A stretch of DNA of 18,098 nucleotides, from contig DATJVY010000149.1 in NCBI GenBank assembly GCA_035501615.1, positions 1 to 18,098 on the forward strand, given 5' to 3'. A program made the translations under genes and the position numbers. Below the pieces are notes generated by a model, which was not told where the DNA came from, ran no database searches, and saw only the letters and a program-made list of their open reading frames with translations. Below, in pieces: positions 1 to 7,062 of the stretch (the stretch's first letter is position 1; every line of letters starts with the position of its first letter). Source of the DNA: RPRB01 sp035501615. Its GTDB lineage: Bacteria; Myxococcota; Myxococcia; Myxococcales; Myxococcaceae.

Positions 1-485
1 TACCCGACGCGCGCGAGCAGCTCGTCCCGCCACCGCCCCAGGAGTCGCTCCGAGCGGGGCCCGGAGGCGGTCACCACCAGCTCGCGCGACTGCTCCGACG
101 GCTCCTCGAGCACGACCCGCAGCCCGTCCGGCGGCGCGGCACCGGGCACCCGGTCGACCCACTCGACGAGCGTCGCCCCGGGGCCGTCCCGCAGCTCGTG
201 AAATCCCGTTCCGTCGAGGTCCGCCGCCCCAGTGAGCCGGTACAGGTCGGCATGGGTCAGCGGGATGCGCCCGGGGTGCTGGTGCACGATGGCGAAGGTG
301 GGGCTGGTGACGTCCTCGTCGCGAATGCCGATCCCCCGGGCGATGCCGCGGGCGAGCTCGGTCTTTCCCGCTCCCAGCTCGCCCACCAGCCCGACGAAGT
401 CGCCGTCCTGGAGCACCCGCCCCAGCGCCTCTCCGAGGGCCTGGGTCTCGGCCGGCGACGCCGAGAGGAACCTCAGCGTCCCCAT
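1..485 (-). CDS. tsaE: TsaE, tRNA t6A-modification ATPase (3' end at window edge)
   Basis: TsaE is the ATPase that works with TsaB and TsaD to place threonylcarbamoyl on A37 of ANN-decoding tRNAs in the cytoplasm. The reading frame from the ATG at 485 shows the family signature in order: P-loop GELGAGKT (about residues 35-42), SPTFAIVHQHPG (61-72, matching the SPT-F/Y motif), HADLYRL (78-84) and EWVDR (108-112). By 161 codons the usual family length of about 150-160 is reached, and the next codon begins TA at bases 2-1, so the stop probably falls on the window edge. The start lies inside the end of nnr (13-base overlap), which indicates translational coupling and one transcript. The start is the first ATG of the frame next to the conserved N-terminus. 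Identity is very secure. Only the last codon is unknown. Confidence 0.95.
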   Translation of the reverse strand, partial: MGTLRFLSASPAETQALGEALGRVLQDGDFVGLVGELGAGKTELARGIARGIGIRDEDVTSPTFAIVHQHPGRIPLTHADLYRLTGAADLDGTGFHELRDGPGATLVEWVDRVPGAAPPDGLRVVLEEPSEQSRELVVTASGPRSERLLGRWRDELLARVG

Positions 486-1984
486 GCGGTCCACACCTCT
501 CCCAGCGCCGCGGTGACGTCCGAGGCCACGAGTCCCAGCCGCCCCCAGCGCCGGGCGGCGGCGTCCCCGGCCAGGCCATGGGCCAGCACGCCGACGCTCG
601 CCGCGTCCACCGGATACAGCCCCTGGGCGAGGAAGGCACCCACCATGCCCGAGAGCACGTCTCCGGTCCCCCCGGTCGCCATCCCGGGGTTCCCGCTCGG
701 ATTCACCCGGAGCTGCCCGCCGGGCTCGGCCACGAGCGTTCGCGCCCCCTTGAGGACCAGAACCACGCGGTGGGTCCGCACGAAGGCTCGGGCGGCCCCG
801 ACGCGGTCGGACTGGATCTCGTTCACCGAGCGCCCGGCGAGGCGCGACATCTCTCCCGGATGCGGGGTCAGCACCACCGGGACCCGGCTCCTCTGCAGCA
901 CCTCGGGGTGGCCGGCGATGGCGTTCAGCCCATCGGCGTCGAGGAGCACCGGCACCTCCAGCCGTGCCAGCAGCTCGCCGATGAGGGCGTGGGTCTCCGG
1001 ACCGCGGGGGATGCCGGGCCCGAGCACGAGCGCGTCCTTCCGCTCGGCCGCGGCGAGCAGCACGTCGAGGTGGGTCGGCCCGAGGACGGCCGACGCCGGG
1101 AGCGCGACCCCCATCAGCTCCGGTGCGTGGCCCTGGACGTCGGACAGCGCGTCGACCGGCGTCGCCACGGTGCACAGCCCCACTCCGCTCCGCAGCGCCG
1201 CCAGACCCGCGAGTGCGGCCGCCCCCGACTTCCCGCGGCTCCCGGCGACGATCAGGAGGTGGCCGTAGGTGCCCTTGTTGGTGTCCGAGCGCCGCCGGGG
1301 AAGCCAGCGTGGACCATCGGAGGGCTCGAGGAGCCAGGTCTGGGGTGAAAGCTCGGCCAGGCCGATGTCCGCCACCTCCACGCGCCCGGCGAGGCTCGCC
1401 CCGGGCTCGAGCGCGAGTCCCAGCTTTCGCGCGCCGAAGGTGACCGTCACGTCCGCGCGCACGCAGGGGTCGAAGGCGCGCCCGGTGTCGCTGGAGAGGC
1501 CGGAGGGGAGGTCCACCGCCAGCACGCGGACCCCCTCGGCATGCCAGCGGAGCAGGTGGCGGATGGCGTCCGCAGCCTCTCCCTCCGGGGCGCGGGCGAG
1601 CCCGGTCCCGAAGAGGGCATCGATGACGACGTCTCCCGGGCGGAGCGGGAGCGCCGCCGCCGAGGAGTGGATGGGGACGCCGGACTGCTCGAGCGCGGCG
1701 TGGTTGCGACCGGCATCTCCCTTCAGCCGCGCCGGGTCGGCGACGCGCCAGACGTCGACCTGGCGCGAGGCGGCCTGGAGCTTTCGCGCGGCGACGTAGC
1801 CGTCTCCGCCGTTGTTTCCCGGTCCGGCGACGACCAGGAAGCGGGCTCCCGGGCCACCGAGCGCGAGGGCGGCCTCGGCCACCGCGGTCCCCGCGTTCTC
1901 CATCAGGATCGAGGCGGGAAGGCCGCGCCGCTCGGCCTCGGCCTCGGCGGTGCGCGTCTCGTCGGCGGTGAGCAGCGGCTGCAT
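473..1984 (-). CDS. nnr: Bifunctional NAD(P)H-hydrate epimerase / ADP-dependent NAD(P)H-hydrate dehydratase
   Basis: Repairs damaged NAD(P)H: the N-terminal YjeF_N half epimerises R- to S-NAD(P)HX and the C-terminal ribokinase-like half dehydrates S-NAD(P)HX using ADP. The 503-residue length is normal for the fused enzyme. Visible N-domain motifs are AGPGNNGGDGYVAARKL (about 53-69), DALFGTG (122-128) and AVDLPSGLSSDTG (156-168). C-domain motifs are GPGIPRG (322-328), LLDADGLNAI (347-356), LTPHPGEMSRL (372-382) and GNPGMATGGTGDVLSGM (431-447), the nucleotide-binding and catalytic GTGD segment. The ATG at 1984 begins directly before the conserved MQPLLTADE start. It is followed with overlap by tsaE, a pairing common in bacteria. 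Upstream is a 421-base gap before acpS, so nnr-tsaE may have its own promoter in that gap, although I could not pick one out with confidence. Confidence 0.96.
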   Translation of the reverse strand: MQPLLTADETRTAEAEAERRGLPASILMENAGTAVAEAALALGGPGARFLVVAGPGNNGGDGYVAARKLQAASRQVDVWRVADPARLKGDAGRNHAALEQSGVPIHSSAAALPLRPGDVVIDALFGTGLARAPEGEAADAIRHLLRWHAEGVRVLAVDLPSGLSSDTGRAFDPCVRADVTVTFGARKLGLALEPGASLAGRVEVADIGLAELSPQTWLLEPSDGPRWLPRRRSDTNKGTYGHLLIVAGSRGKSGAAALAGLAALRSGVGLCTVATPVDALSDVQGHAPELMGVALPASAVLGPTHLDVLLAAAERKDALVLGPGIPRGPETHALIGELLARLEVPVLLDADGLNAIAGHPEVLQRSRVPVVLTPHPGEMSRLAGRSVNEIQSDRVGAARAFVRTHRVVLVLKGARTLVAEPGGQLRVNPSGNPGMATGGTGDVLSGMVGAFLAQGLYPVDAASVGVLAHGLAGDAAARRWGRLGLVASDVTAALGEVWTAWGR

Positions 1985-2062
1985 CGAGAAAGGCGAGCGT
2001 GCAGCCGAAGCAGGGGGGCCGCAAGTCCGCGTCCCGCCTCGAGGCCTGGGGCGAACGATGCA

Positions 2063-2088
2063 GGTGCGATAGTGCGCGGGCTCGCACC
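2063..2088. repeat. Perfect 7-bp inverted repeat upstream of the gene remnant
   Basis: GGTGCGA at 2063-2069 is exactly complementary to TCGCACC at 2082-2088, with a 12-base centre. It lies 36 bases upstream of the GTG that opens the secreted-protein remnant. It could be an operator half-site pair or an RNA hairpin, but in 70% GC sequence a 7-bp repeat can also arise by chance. Confidence 0.3.
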
Positions 2089-2123
2089 ACTGGAGTCCAG
2101 GACGCTCGACAGTGGGGGCACAC

Positions 2124-2356
2124 GTGAACGCTCGAACGCGGGTGGTGCAGCTTGGTCTCTGGCTTCTCCTCGTCTCACCCGTGGCACGGGCACAGGAGCG
2201 AGACGCGCTCCAGAGCGCCTTCCCGCGCCTGAGTGGGGTCCGCGACCCCGGGCCGCGCGGTGGGTCCCCCTGCGCCGGAACCAGGTGATGATCAACTATC
2301 TGCGTCTTCCGCCGGGCCAGCAGCAGGCGGTGCTCGAGTTCCTTCGCTCGCTCTGA
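2124..2356 (+). pseudogene. Frameshifted remnant of an exported protein gene
   Basis: The GTG at 2124 opens a frame with a convincing signal peptide: Asn-Ala-Arg-Thr-Arg, then the hydrophobic run VVQLGLWLLLVSPVA, then Ala-Arg-Ala before Gln (a type I signal-peptidase site). The frame stops at 2286-2288 after 54 codons. A different frame then continues as MINYLRLPPGQQQAVLEF (from the ATG at 2288) and ends in LRSL at the TGA 2354-2356. That tail resembles the C-termini of di-heme peroxidase or thiol-oxidoreductase-like cytochromes, which typically end in a helix of the form LSPxxxxAVxxFLRSL. No CxxCH heme motif is present between the two parts. I read this as an exported cytochrome-type gene reduced by a large internal deletion and a frameshift. 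The alternative is a real 54-residue secreted peptide overlapping an unrelated short frame. The cytochrome link rests on the tail alone and is weak. Confidence 0.35.
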
Positions 2357-2405
2357 GCCAGGGGGGGAGGCGGTGGCGGCCCGGGCGCGTCTCCCCGCCC
2401 GGCCG

Positions 2406-2783
2406 TCACTCCGTGGTGAGGACGACCGTGGCGCCGGCGACGCCGCCGTCGTGGGTGAGAGCGAGGAGGACGCGGGCCCGCCGCGCGGCGACCTCCCGGG
2501 CCGCCACGCCGCCGAGGACGAAGCCGGGAGCGCCGCTGGAGGCCTTCACCACCTCCATGTCGCGCCAGTGGACGCCGGGAGGGGCACCGAGGGCCTTCAC
2601 CAGTGCCTCCTTGGCGGCGAACCGCGCGGCGTAGGCGGTGGCGGCATCCGCCCTTCCCTCGCAGATGGCGACCTCGGCCGGGGTGTAGACCCGCTCGCGA
2701 AAGCGCGTTCCGTTCGGTCCGTGGAGGACCCGGGCAATGCGCTCCACCGAGCAGAGGTCCATGCCGAGGCCGACGACGGCCAT
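2406..2783 (-). CDS. acpS: Holo-[acyl-carrier-protein] synthase
   Basis: Transfers the 4'-phosphopantetheine arm of CoA to the serine of acyl carrier protein, activating it for fatty-acid synthesis. The 125-residue length is typical. The start MAVVGLGMDLCSVERI carries the first Mg-binding Asp (D9). FAAKEALVKALG (residues 55-66) carries the second ligand E59 and the signature lysine. HWRDMEV and LTHDGGVAGATVVL match the later strands of the fold. The ATG at 2783 is the only sensible start and lies two bases after the pdxJ stop, so the two genes are almost certainly co-translated. The pdxJ-acpS pair is a widespread gamma/delta-proteobacterial arrangement. Confidence 0.96.
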   Translation of the reverse strand: MAVVGLGMDLCSVERIARVLHGPNGTRFRERVYTPAEVAICEGRADAATAYAARFAAKEALVKALGAPPGVHWRDMEVVKASSGAPGFVLGGVAAREVAARRARVLLALTHDGGVAGATVVLTTE

Positions 2784-2785
2784 GC

Positions 2786-3508
2786 TCAGGCGCCCCGCAT
2801 GAGGGCCAGCATGTCGCGGACCGCGCGGTCCATGCCCACCAGGACGGCCCGGGCGACGATGGCGTGACCGATGTTCAGCTCTTCGATCTCTCCGATGCGG
2901 GCGATCGCCTGGACGTTCTCGTAGTTGAGGCCGTGTCCCGCGGCCACGCCGAGGCCGAGCTTGTTCGCGGCGCGCGCGGCGTCGACCACGCGGGTGAGCT
3001 CGCGGACGCGCTCCTTGGCGTTCCGGGCCTCGCAGTAGCGGCCGGTGTGGAGCTCGATGCGGTCGGCGCCGAGCTTGTGCGAGGCGCGGACGGCGTCCAG
3101 GTCCGGGTCGATGAAGAGCGAGACGACGATGTCTCCGTCCTTGAGGTGGCGGATCACCTGGGCGAGGGACTCGCGCTGGCCGGTGACGTCGAGCCCCCCC
3201 TCGGTGGTCAGCTCCTCTCGCCGCTCGGGGACGAGGGTGGCCAGGTCGGGCTTCACCTCGTAGGCGATCTTCACCATCTCCTGGGTGGCGGCCATCTCCA
3301 GGTTGAGGAGCGTCTGGCAGGTCTCGCGGAGGAGCTTGAGGTCCCGGTCCTGGATGTGCCGGCGGTCCTCGCGGAGGTGGATGGTGATCTGCCCCGCGCC
3401 TGCAGCCTCGGCGAGCGCCGCGGCGGTCACGGGGTCCGGATAGGTGGCCCGGCGCACCTGCCGCAGGGTGGCCACGTGGTCGACGTTGACGCCCAGTCGC
3501 TGTCCCAT
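2786..3508 (-). CDS. pdxJ: Pyridoxine 5'-phosphate synthase
   Basis: Condenses 3-amino-2-oxopropyl phosphate with 1-deoxy-xylulose 5-phosphate to pyridoxine 5'-phosphate, the last step of the DXP-dependent vitamin B6 route. The 240-residue TIM barrel shows LGVNVDHVATLRQ (5-17), HLREDRRHIQDRD (44-56), ERREELTTEGGLDV (95-108), GLGVAAGHGLNYENV (185-199) and LNIGHAIVARAV (211-222). Residues H44, E71 and H192 correspond to the catalytic His/Glu/His of the E. coli enzyme (45/72/193). The ATG at 3508 sits right before the conserved start, with no strong ribosome-binding site. The gene is preceded by a 67-base gap after glmM and followed two bases later by acpS. Confidence 0.97.
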   Translation of the reverse strand: MGQRLGVNVDHVATLRQVRRATYPDPVTAAALAEAAGAGQITIHLREDRRHIQDRDLKLLRETCQTLLNLEMAATQEMVKIAYEVKPDLATLVPERREELTTEGGLDVTGQRESLAQVIRHLKDGDIVVSLFIDPDLDAVRASHKLGADRIELHTGRYCEARNAKERVRELTRVVDAARAANKLGLGVAAGHGLNYENVQAIARIGEIEELNIGHAIVARAVLVGMDRAVRDMLALMRGA

Positions 3509-3575
3509 GTGGCCCGCGTTCTAGCGCATCCGGGCAACGGACACTGGCACAGAAGGACTGGCGAGGGCGGGCGTC

Positions 3576-4958
3576 TCAGCCGAGCGCGGCCGTGAGCGCG
3601 GCGGCGATCGTCTGCGCGTGCTCCTCGTTCCGCGTCTTGTCCGGACCCTCGATGAGGATCCGCACCTTCGGCTCGGTCCCGCTGTAGCGGACGAAGACCC
3701 GCCCCTCCTTGCCCAGCTTGGTGCGGACCGAATCGATGGCGGCGCTGACCCCGGCCAGCCCCTCGAGGTCCTTCCGCTCCCTGACCACCAGGGACAGGAG
3801 CGTCTGCGGAACCGGCTCGAAGATGCTGGCCAGCTCGGAGAGCGGTTTCTGCTGCCGGCACATCACCGCCAGGAGCTGCAGCGCCGCCAGCGTGCCGTCC
3901 CCGGTCGTCGCATGGTCGAGGAACACGAGATGTCCCGATTGCTCGCCCCCGAGGCTGTGCCCCGAGCGGCGCATCTCCTCCACCACGTACCGGTCGCCGA
4001 CCTTGGTGCGGAGCACCTGCACGCCCCACCGGCCCACCGCCCGCTCCAGCCCGACGTTGGACATCACCGTGGTCACCAGCGTCCGGGTCCGGAGACGGTC
4101 ACGGGCGACCAGCTCGCCGGCGCACACCGCCATGATGGCGTCGCCGTCGACGATGCGCCCCTTCTCGTCGGCGACGATCAGCCGGTCCGCGTCCCCGTCC
4201 AGGGCCAGCCCCAGGTGTGCCCCGTGCTCGACCACTGCCCGGGCCATCCCCTCGGGATGCACCGCGCCCACCCCGTCGTTGATGTTCAGGCCGTTGGGCT
4301 CACAGGCCAGGGGGATGACCGTCGCTCCCAGCTCCTGGAGCACGGACGGTGCGGTCCGGTAGGCGGCGCCGTGCGCGCAGTCGACGACGATCTTCAGCCC
4401 CTCCAGCGTGAGCTCGCGGGGGAAGGTGTTCTTGAGGAAGACGATGTACCGGCCCTTGGCGTCGTCAAGCCGGAAGGCACGGCCGACCTTGTCGGCGGTG
4501 GGGCGGATCTCGTCGATCTGCCCGCTGGTGACCAGCTCCTCGAGCTTCTCCTCGGTCTCGTCGGGGAGCTTGAAGCCGTCGCGCCAGAAGAACTTGATGC
4601 CGTTGTCCTGGTACGGGTTGTGGGACGCGGAGATGACCGCCCCGGCGTCGGCGCGCATCGAGGTGGTGATGTTGGCGATGCCCGGCGTCGGGAGCGGCCC
4701 GACCAGCTCGACGTTCACTCCCATCGAGGTGATGCCCGCGGCCAGGGCCTGCTCGAGCATGTACCCGGACAGACGGGTGTCCTTGCCGATCACCACGCGG
4801 TGCCGGTGGGTGCCGTTGCGGATCAGGAAGGCCAGCGCCCGCCCGAGCTGCATCGCGACCTCGACGGTCATCGGCCAGACGTTCGCGGTCCCCCGAACAC
4901 CGTCCGTACCGAACAGCCGTACCTTCCCTTGCGCCTCTGGAGCCCTCATCAACCTCAC
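3576..4958 (-). CDS. glmM: Phosphoglucosamine mutase
   Basis: Interconverts glucosamine-6-phosphate and glucosamine-1-phosphate on the way to UDP-GlcNAc, feeding peptidoglycan and LPS. The 460 residues show all four alpha-D-phosphohexomutase domains: RLFGTDGVRG (14-23), the phosphoserine loop VISASHNPYQDNGIKFF (phosphorylated S112), the Mg loop DGDADR (254-259), the sugar loop GGEQSGH, and the C-terminal phosphate loop RYSGTEPKVRILIEG. The start chosen is the GTG at 4958, which has GGGAGG about ten bases upstream. An ATG at 4949 would shorten the protein by three residues and cannot be excluded. In Firmicutes and many delta-proteobacteria glmM follows cdaA-ybbR. Here an acyl-CoA synthetase gene precedes it, separated by 105 bases, so glmM probably has its own promoter. 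Confidence 0.97.
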   Translation of the reverse strand: MRLMRAPEAQGKVRLFGTDGVRGTANVWPMTVEVAMQLGRALAFLIRNGTHRHRVVIGKDTRLSGYMLEQALAAGITSMGVNVELVGPLPTPGIANITTSMRADAGAVISASHNPYQDNGIKFFWRDGFKLPDETEEKLEELVTSGQIDEIRPTADKVGRAFRLDDAKGRYIVFLKNTFPRELTLEGLKIVVDCAHGAAYRTAPSVLQELGATVIPLACEPNGLNINDGVGAVHPEGMARAVVEHGAHLGLALDGDADRLIVADEKGRIVDGDAIMAVCAGELVARDRLRTRTLVTTVMSNVGLERAVGRWGVQVLRTKVGDRYVVEEMRRSGHSLGGEQSGHLVFLDHATTGDGTLAALQLLAVMCRQQKPLSELASIFEPVPQTLLSLVVRERKDLEGLAGVSAAIDSVRTKLGKEGRVFVRYSGTEPKVRILIEGPDKTRNEEHAQTIAAALTAALG

Positions 4959-5007
4959 TTTGCGCGACCCTCCCGCCGCCCGTCACGCACCCCCGGGTCG
5001 GCCACCC

Positions 5008-5036
5008 ATGCTAGGGACCGCGACCCCTGCCCGCAA
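5008..5036 (-). promoter_or_regulatory. Possible sigma70 promoter for glmM-pdxJ-acpS
   Basis: On the minus strand TTGCGG (5036-5031) and TAGCAT (5013-5008) are separated by exactly 17 bases and would start transcription near 5001, about 40 bases before the glmM GTG. The -35 matches consensus at only the first three positions and the -10 at four of six, so this is suggestive only. Its position in the 105-base gap downstream of the acyl-CoA synthetase is what makes it plausible. Confidence 0.3.
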
Positions 5037-5063
5037 GGCAACGGGGGTGCACAGGGGTGGGTG

Positions 5064-6956
5064 CTACTCCTCGAGCGTCGAGAGGTCGCCAGCGTCCTTC
5101 CCCAGCTCCTGGGCCTTGAGGAGCCGGCGGACGATCTTTCCGCTCCGGGTCTTCGGCAGCTTCTCCACCACCTTGATGGCACTGGGCGTGGCGATGGGTC
5201 CGAGCTCGTGGCGGACGTGCTCGACCAGCTCCTTCTCCAGCTCCGGGGTGGCCTTGCGGCCCGCGCGCAGGATGCAGAACGCCTTGATGCCCTCGCCCTT
5301 GACCGGGTCGGGGATGCCGATGACGGCCGCCTCGGCGATCGCGGGGTGGCTCACCAGCGCGCTCTCCACGTCGGCGGTGCCGATGCGGTGGCCGGCGACG
5401 TTGAGGACGTCGTCGCTCCGTCCGAGCACGGTGAAGTAGCCGTCCTTGTCCCAGCTGGCGACGTCGCCCGCGGCGTAGACCTGGCCCGGGATCTCGTCCC
5501 AGTACTGGTGCCACCGGTCGTGGTTTCCCCAGACGGTCCGCATCATGTGGGGGAAGGGCCGCCGGAGCGCGAGCACCCCGCCCTGCCCCTTCGGAACCTC
5601 CTTGCCGTCGGTGTCGACCACCACCGCGTCGACGCCGGGGAGCGGCAGGCCGACCGCGCCGGGCCGTGCCGGGATGCACAGCGGGGTCCCGAGCGCCGGC
5701 CCGCCCAGCTCGGTCTGCCACCAGTTGTCGGCGATGAAGCCTCGCTTCCCGTTGTCCACCAGGTGCTCGAAGGCCCAGCGGCAGGCCTCGGGGTTGAGCG
5801 GCTCGCCGGCGACGGTGATGAGGCGCAGCGACGAGAGGTTCGACTTCGCGGGCAACTCGCCGCCGAACTTCATGAACATCCTGAGTGCGGTGGGTGCGGT
5901 GAAGATGACGTTCACCTTGTGCTTCTCCACGACTCGCCAGGCGATGCCCGGGTCGGGGAAGTCGATCGCGCCCTCCCGGACGACGGTGGTGATGCCCTCC
6001 ACCAGTGGTGCGTAGACGATGTACGAATGGCCCACCACCCAGCCGATGTCGCTGGTGCACCAGAAGACGTCGTCGTCCTTGAGGTCGTAGAACGTCCGCA
6101 GGTGATACGCGGTTCCCACCATGTAGCCGCCGTGCACGTGCACGACGCCCTTGGGCTTCCCGGTGGAGCCCGAGGTGTAGAGGATGAACAGCGGGTGCTC
6201 GCTGTCCACCGGGACCGGGGCGACGTCGGGCTTGCTGCGCTGGATGAGCTCGCGGAAGTCGATCTCGCCCGGCTTGAGGGGCCTGCCGCCTTTCCCCCGG
6301 CGCTGGAACCAGATGATGTGATTCACCTCGAGGCCGGTCACCGCCTCGTCGACGATGCCTTGGAGCTCCACCGGCTTGCCCCGCCGGAAGCCGATGTCCC
6401 CGGCGATGATCAGCTTCGCCCCGGCGTCGACGATGCGGTCGCGGAGCGCACCGACGCCGAGGCCGGCGTAGACCACCGAGTGGATGGCACCCAGACGGGC
6501 CACCGCCAGCATGGAGGCGATGCCCTCGAGGGTGAGCGGCATGTAGATGATGACCCGGTCGCCCATCCCCACACCGAGCGATCGCAACCCGCTGGCGAGG
6601 CGGGAGACGAGGTCGCGCAGCTCGCCGTAGGTGATGCTCCGCTCGGCGCCGTCCTCGTCGATGCAGACGAAGGCGCGGTGGTTGCGGCGGGGGCCGTCGG
6701 CGTGGCGGTCGAGCGCGTTCTCGGTGATGTTGAGCTTCCCCCCGAGGAACCACTTGTGGTCGGGGACCCGCCAGTCGAGCACCCGGGTCCAGGGCTGGGA
6801 CCAGCGGAAGCGTTTCGCCTCCTCGCCCCAGAATGCCTGCGGGTCGGCCAGGCTCCGCGCGTGCTCGGCGCGGACGTCCTGGAGGTTCGCGGCCCGGCGC
6901 ACCTTCTCCGGCGCCGGGATGCCCTCACCCACTTCGAGGAGATGCTCGAGTGCCAT
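5064..6956 (-). CDS. AMP-forming acetyl/propionyl-CoA synthetase
   Basis: Activates a short carboxylic acid to its acyl-CoA through an acyl-AMP intermediate. The 630-residue protein has the ACS N-terminal segment (FWGEEAKRFRWSQPW, 42-56), the ATP loop YTSGSTGKPKGVVHVHGGY (260-278), the GWVVGHSY stretch (305-312), VAGEPLNPEA (382-391), NWWQTELGG (411-419), YAAGD (adenine/ribose site) and the catalytic C-terminal lysine in PKTRSGK (K607), which in this family is the residue switched off by acetylation. Compared with the acetate pocket of Salmonella Acs (V310, T311, V386, W414), this protein keeps the Val and Trp but has Val for Thr (V308) and Ala for Val (A383). That is the PrpE-like pattern expected for propionate. 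The ATG at 6956 has an excellent AGGAGGAG ribosome-binding site a few bases upstream. Acs and PrpE are both possible names, so I give no symbol. Confidence 0.93.
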   Translation of the reverse strand: MALEHLLEVGEGIPAPEKVRRAANLQDVRAEHARSLADPQAFWGEEAKRFRWSQPWTRVLDWRVPDHKWFLGGKLNITENALDRHADGPRRNHRAFVCIDEDGAERSITYGELRDLVSRLASGLRSLGVGMGDRVIIYMPLTLEGIASMLAVARLGAIHSVVYAGLGVGALRDRIVDAGAKLIIAGDIGFRRGKPVELQGIVDEAVTGLEVNHIIWFQRRGKGGRPLKPGEIDFRELIQRSKPDVAPVPVDSEHPLFILYTSGSTGKPKGVVHVHGGYMVGTAYHLRTFYDLKDDDVFWCTSDIGWVVGHSYIVYAPLVEGITTVVREGAIDFPDPGIAWRVVEKHKVNVIFTAPTALRMFMKFGGELPAKSNLSSLRLITVAGEPLNPEACRWAFEHLVDNGKRGFIADNWWQTELGGPALGTPLCIPARPGAVGLPLPGVDAVVVDTDGKEVPKGQGGVLALRRPFPHMMRTVWGNHDRWHQYWDEIPGQVYAAGDVASWDKDGYFTVLGRSDDVLNVAGHRIGTADVESALVSHPAIAEAAVIGIPDPVKGEGIKAFCILRAGRKATPELEKELVEHVRHELGPIATPSAIKVVEKLPKTRSGKIVRRLLKAQELGKDAGDLSTLEE

Positions 6957-7023
6957 CCCACTCCTCCTGTCTCACCAGGCAACAGGCCACGCGTCCGCGG
7001 CGATTTCAAGCGGCCTTCGGGGA

Positions 7024-7036
7024 CGCAAGTCTTGCG
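7024..7036. promoter_or_regulatory. Palindrome upstream of the acyl-CoA synthetase gene
   Basis: CGCAAG-T-CTTGCG is a perfect 6-bp palindrome around one central base, lying 68-80 bases upstream of the acyl-CoA synthetase ATG and just after the folP stop. The centre is too short to form an RNA hairpin, so a dimeric-regulator operator is the more natural reading. No promoter elements could be assigned beside it with confidence. Confidence 0.25.
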
Positions 7037-7062
7037 CGCCGTGGAGGGTCCGCCGCGAGGCG

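Larger units (their letters stand above)
1985..2405. other. 421-base gap between nnr and acpS
   Basis: This stretch separates the start of nnr from the end of acpS. It contains a perfect 7-bp inverted repeat (GGTGCGA 2063-2069, TCGCACC 2082-2088) and the plus-strand gene remnant described separately (2124-2356). The last 50 bases before acpS ends are C/G-rich with no T-tract, so no classical terminator is visible. The promoter that nnr would need on the minus strand is not recognisable as a sigma70 or sigma54 site. In an otherwise tightly packed operon the size of the gap itself suggests a gene was inserted here and lost. Confidence 0.5.
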
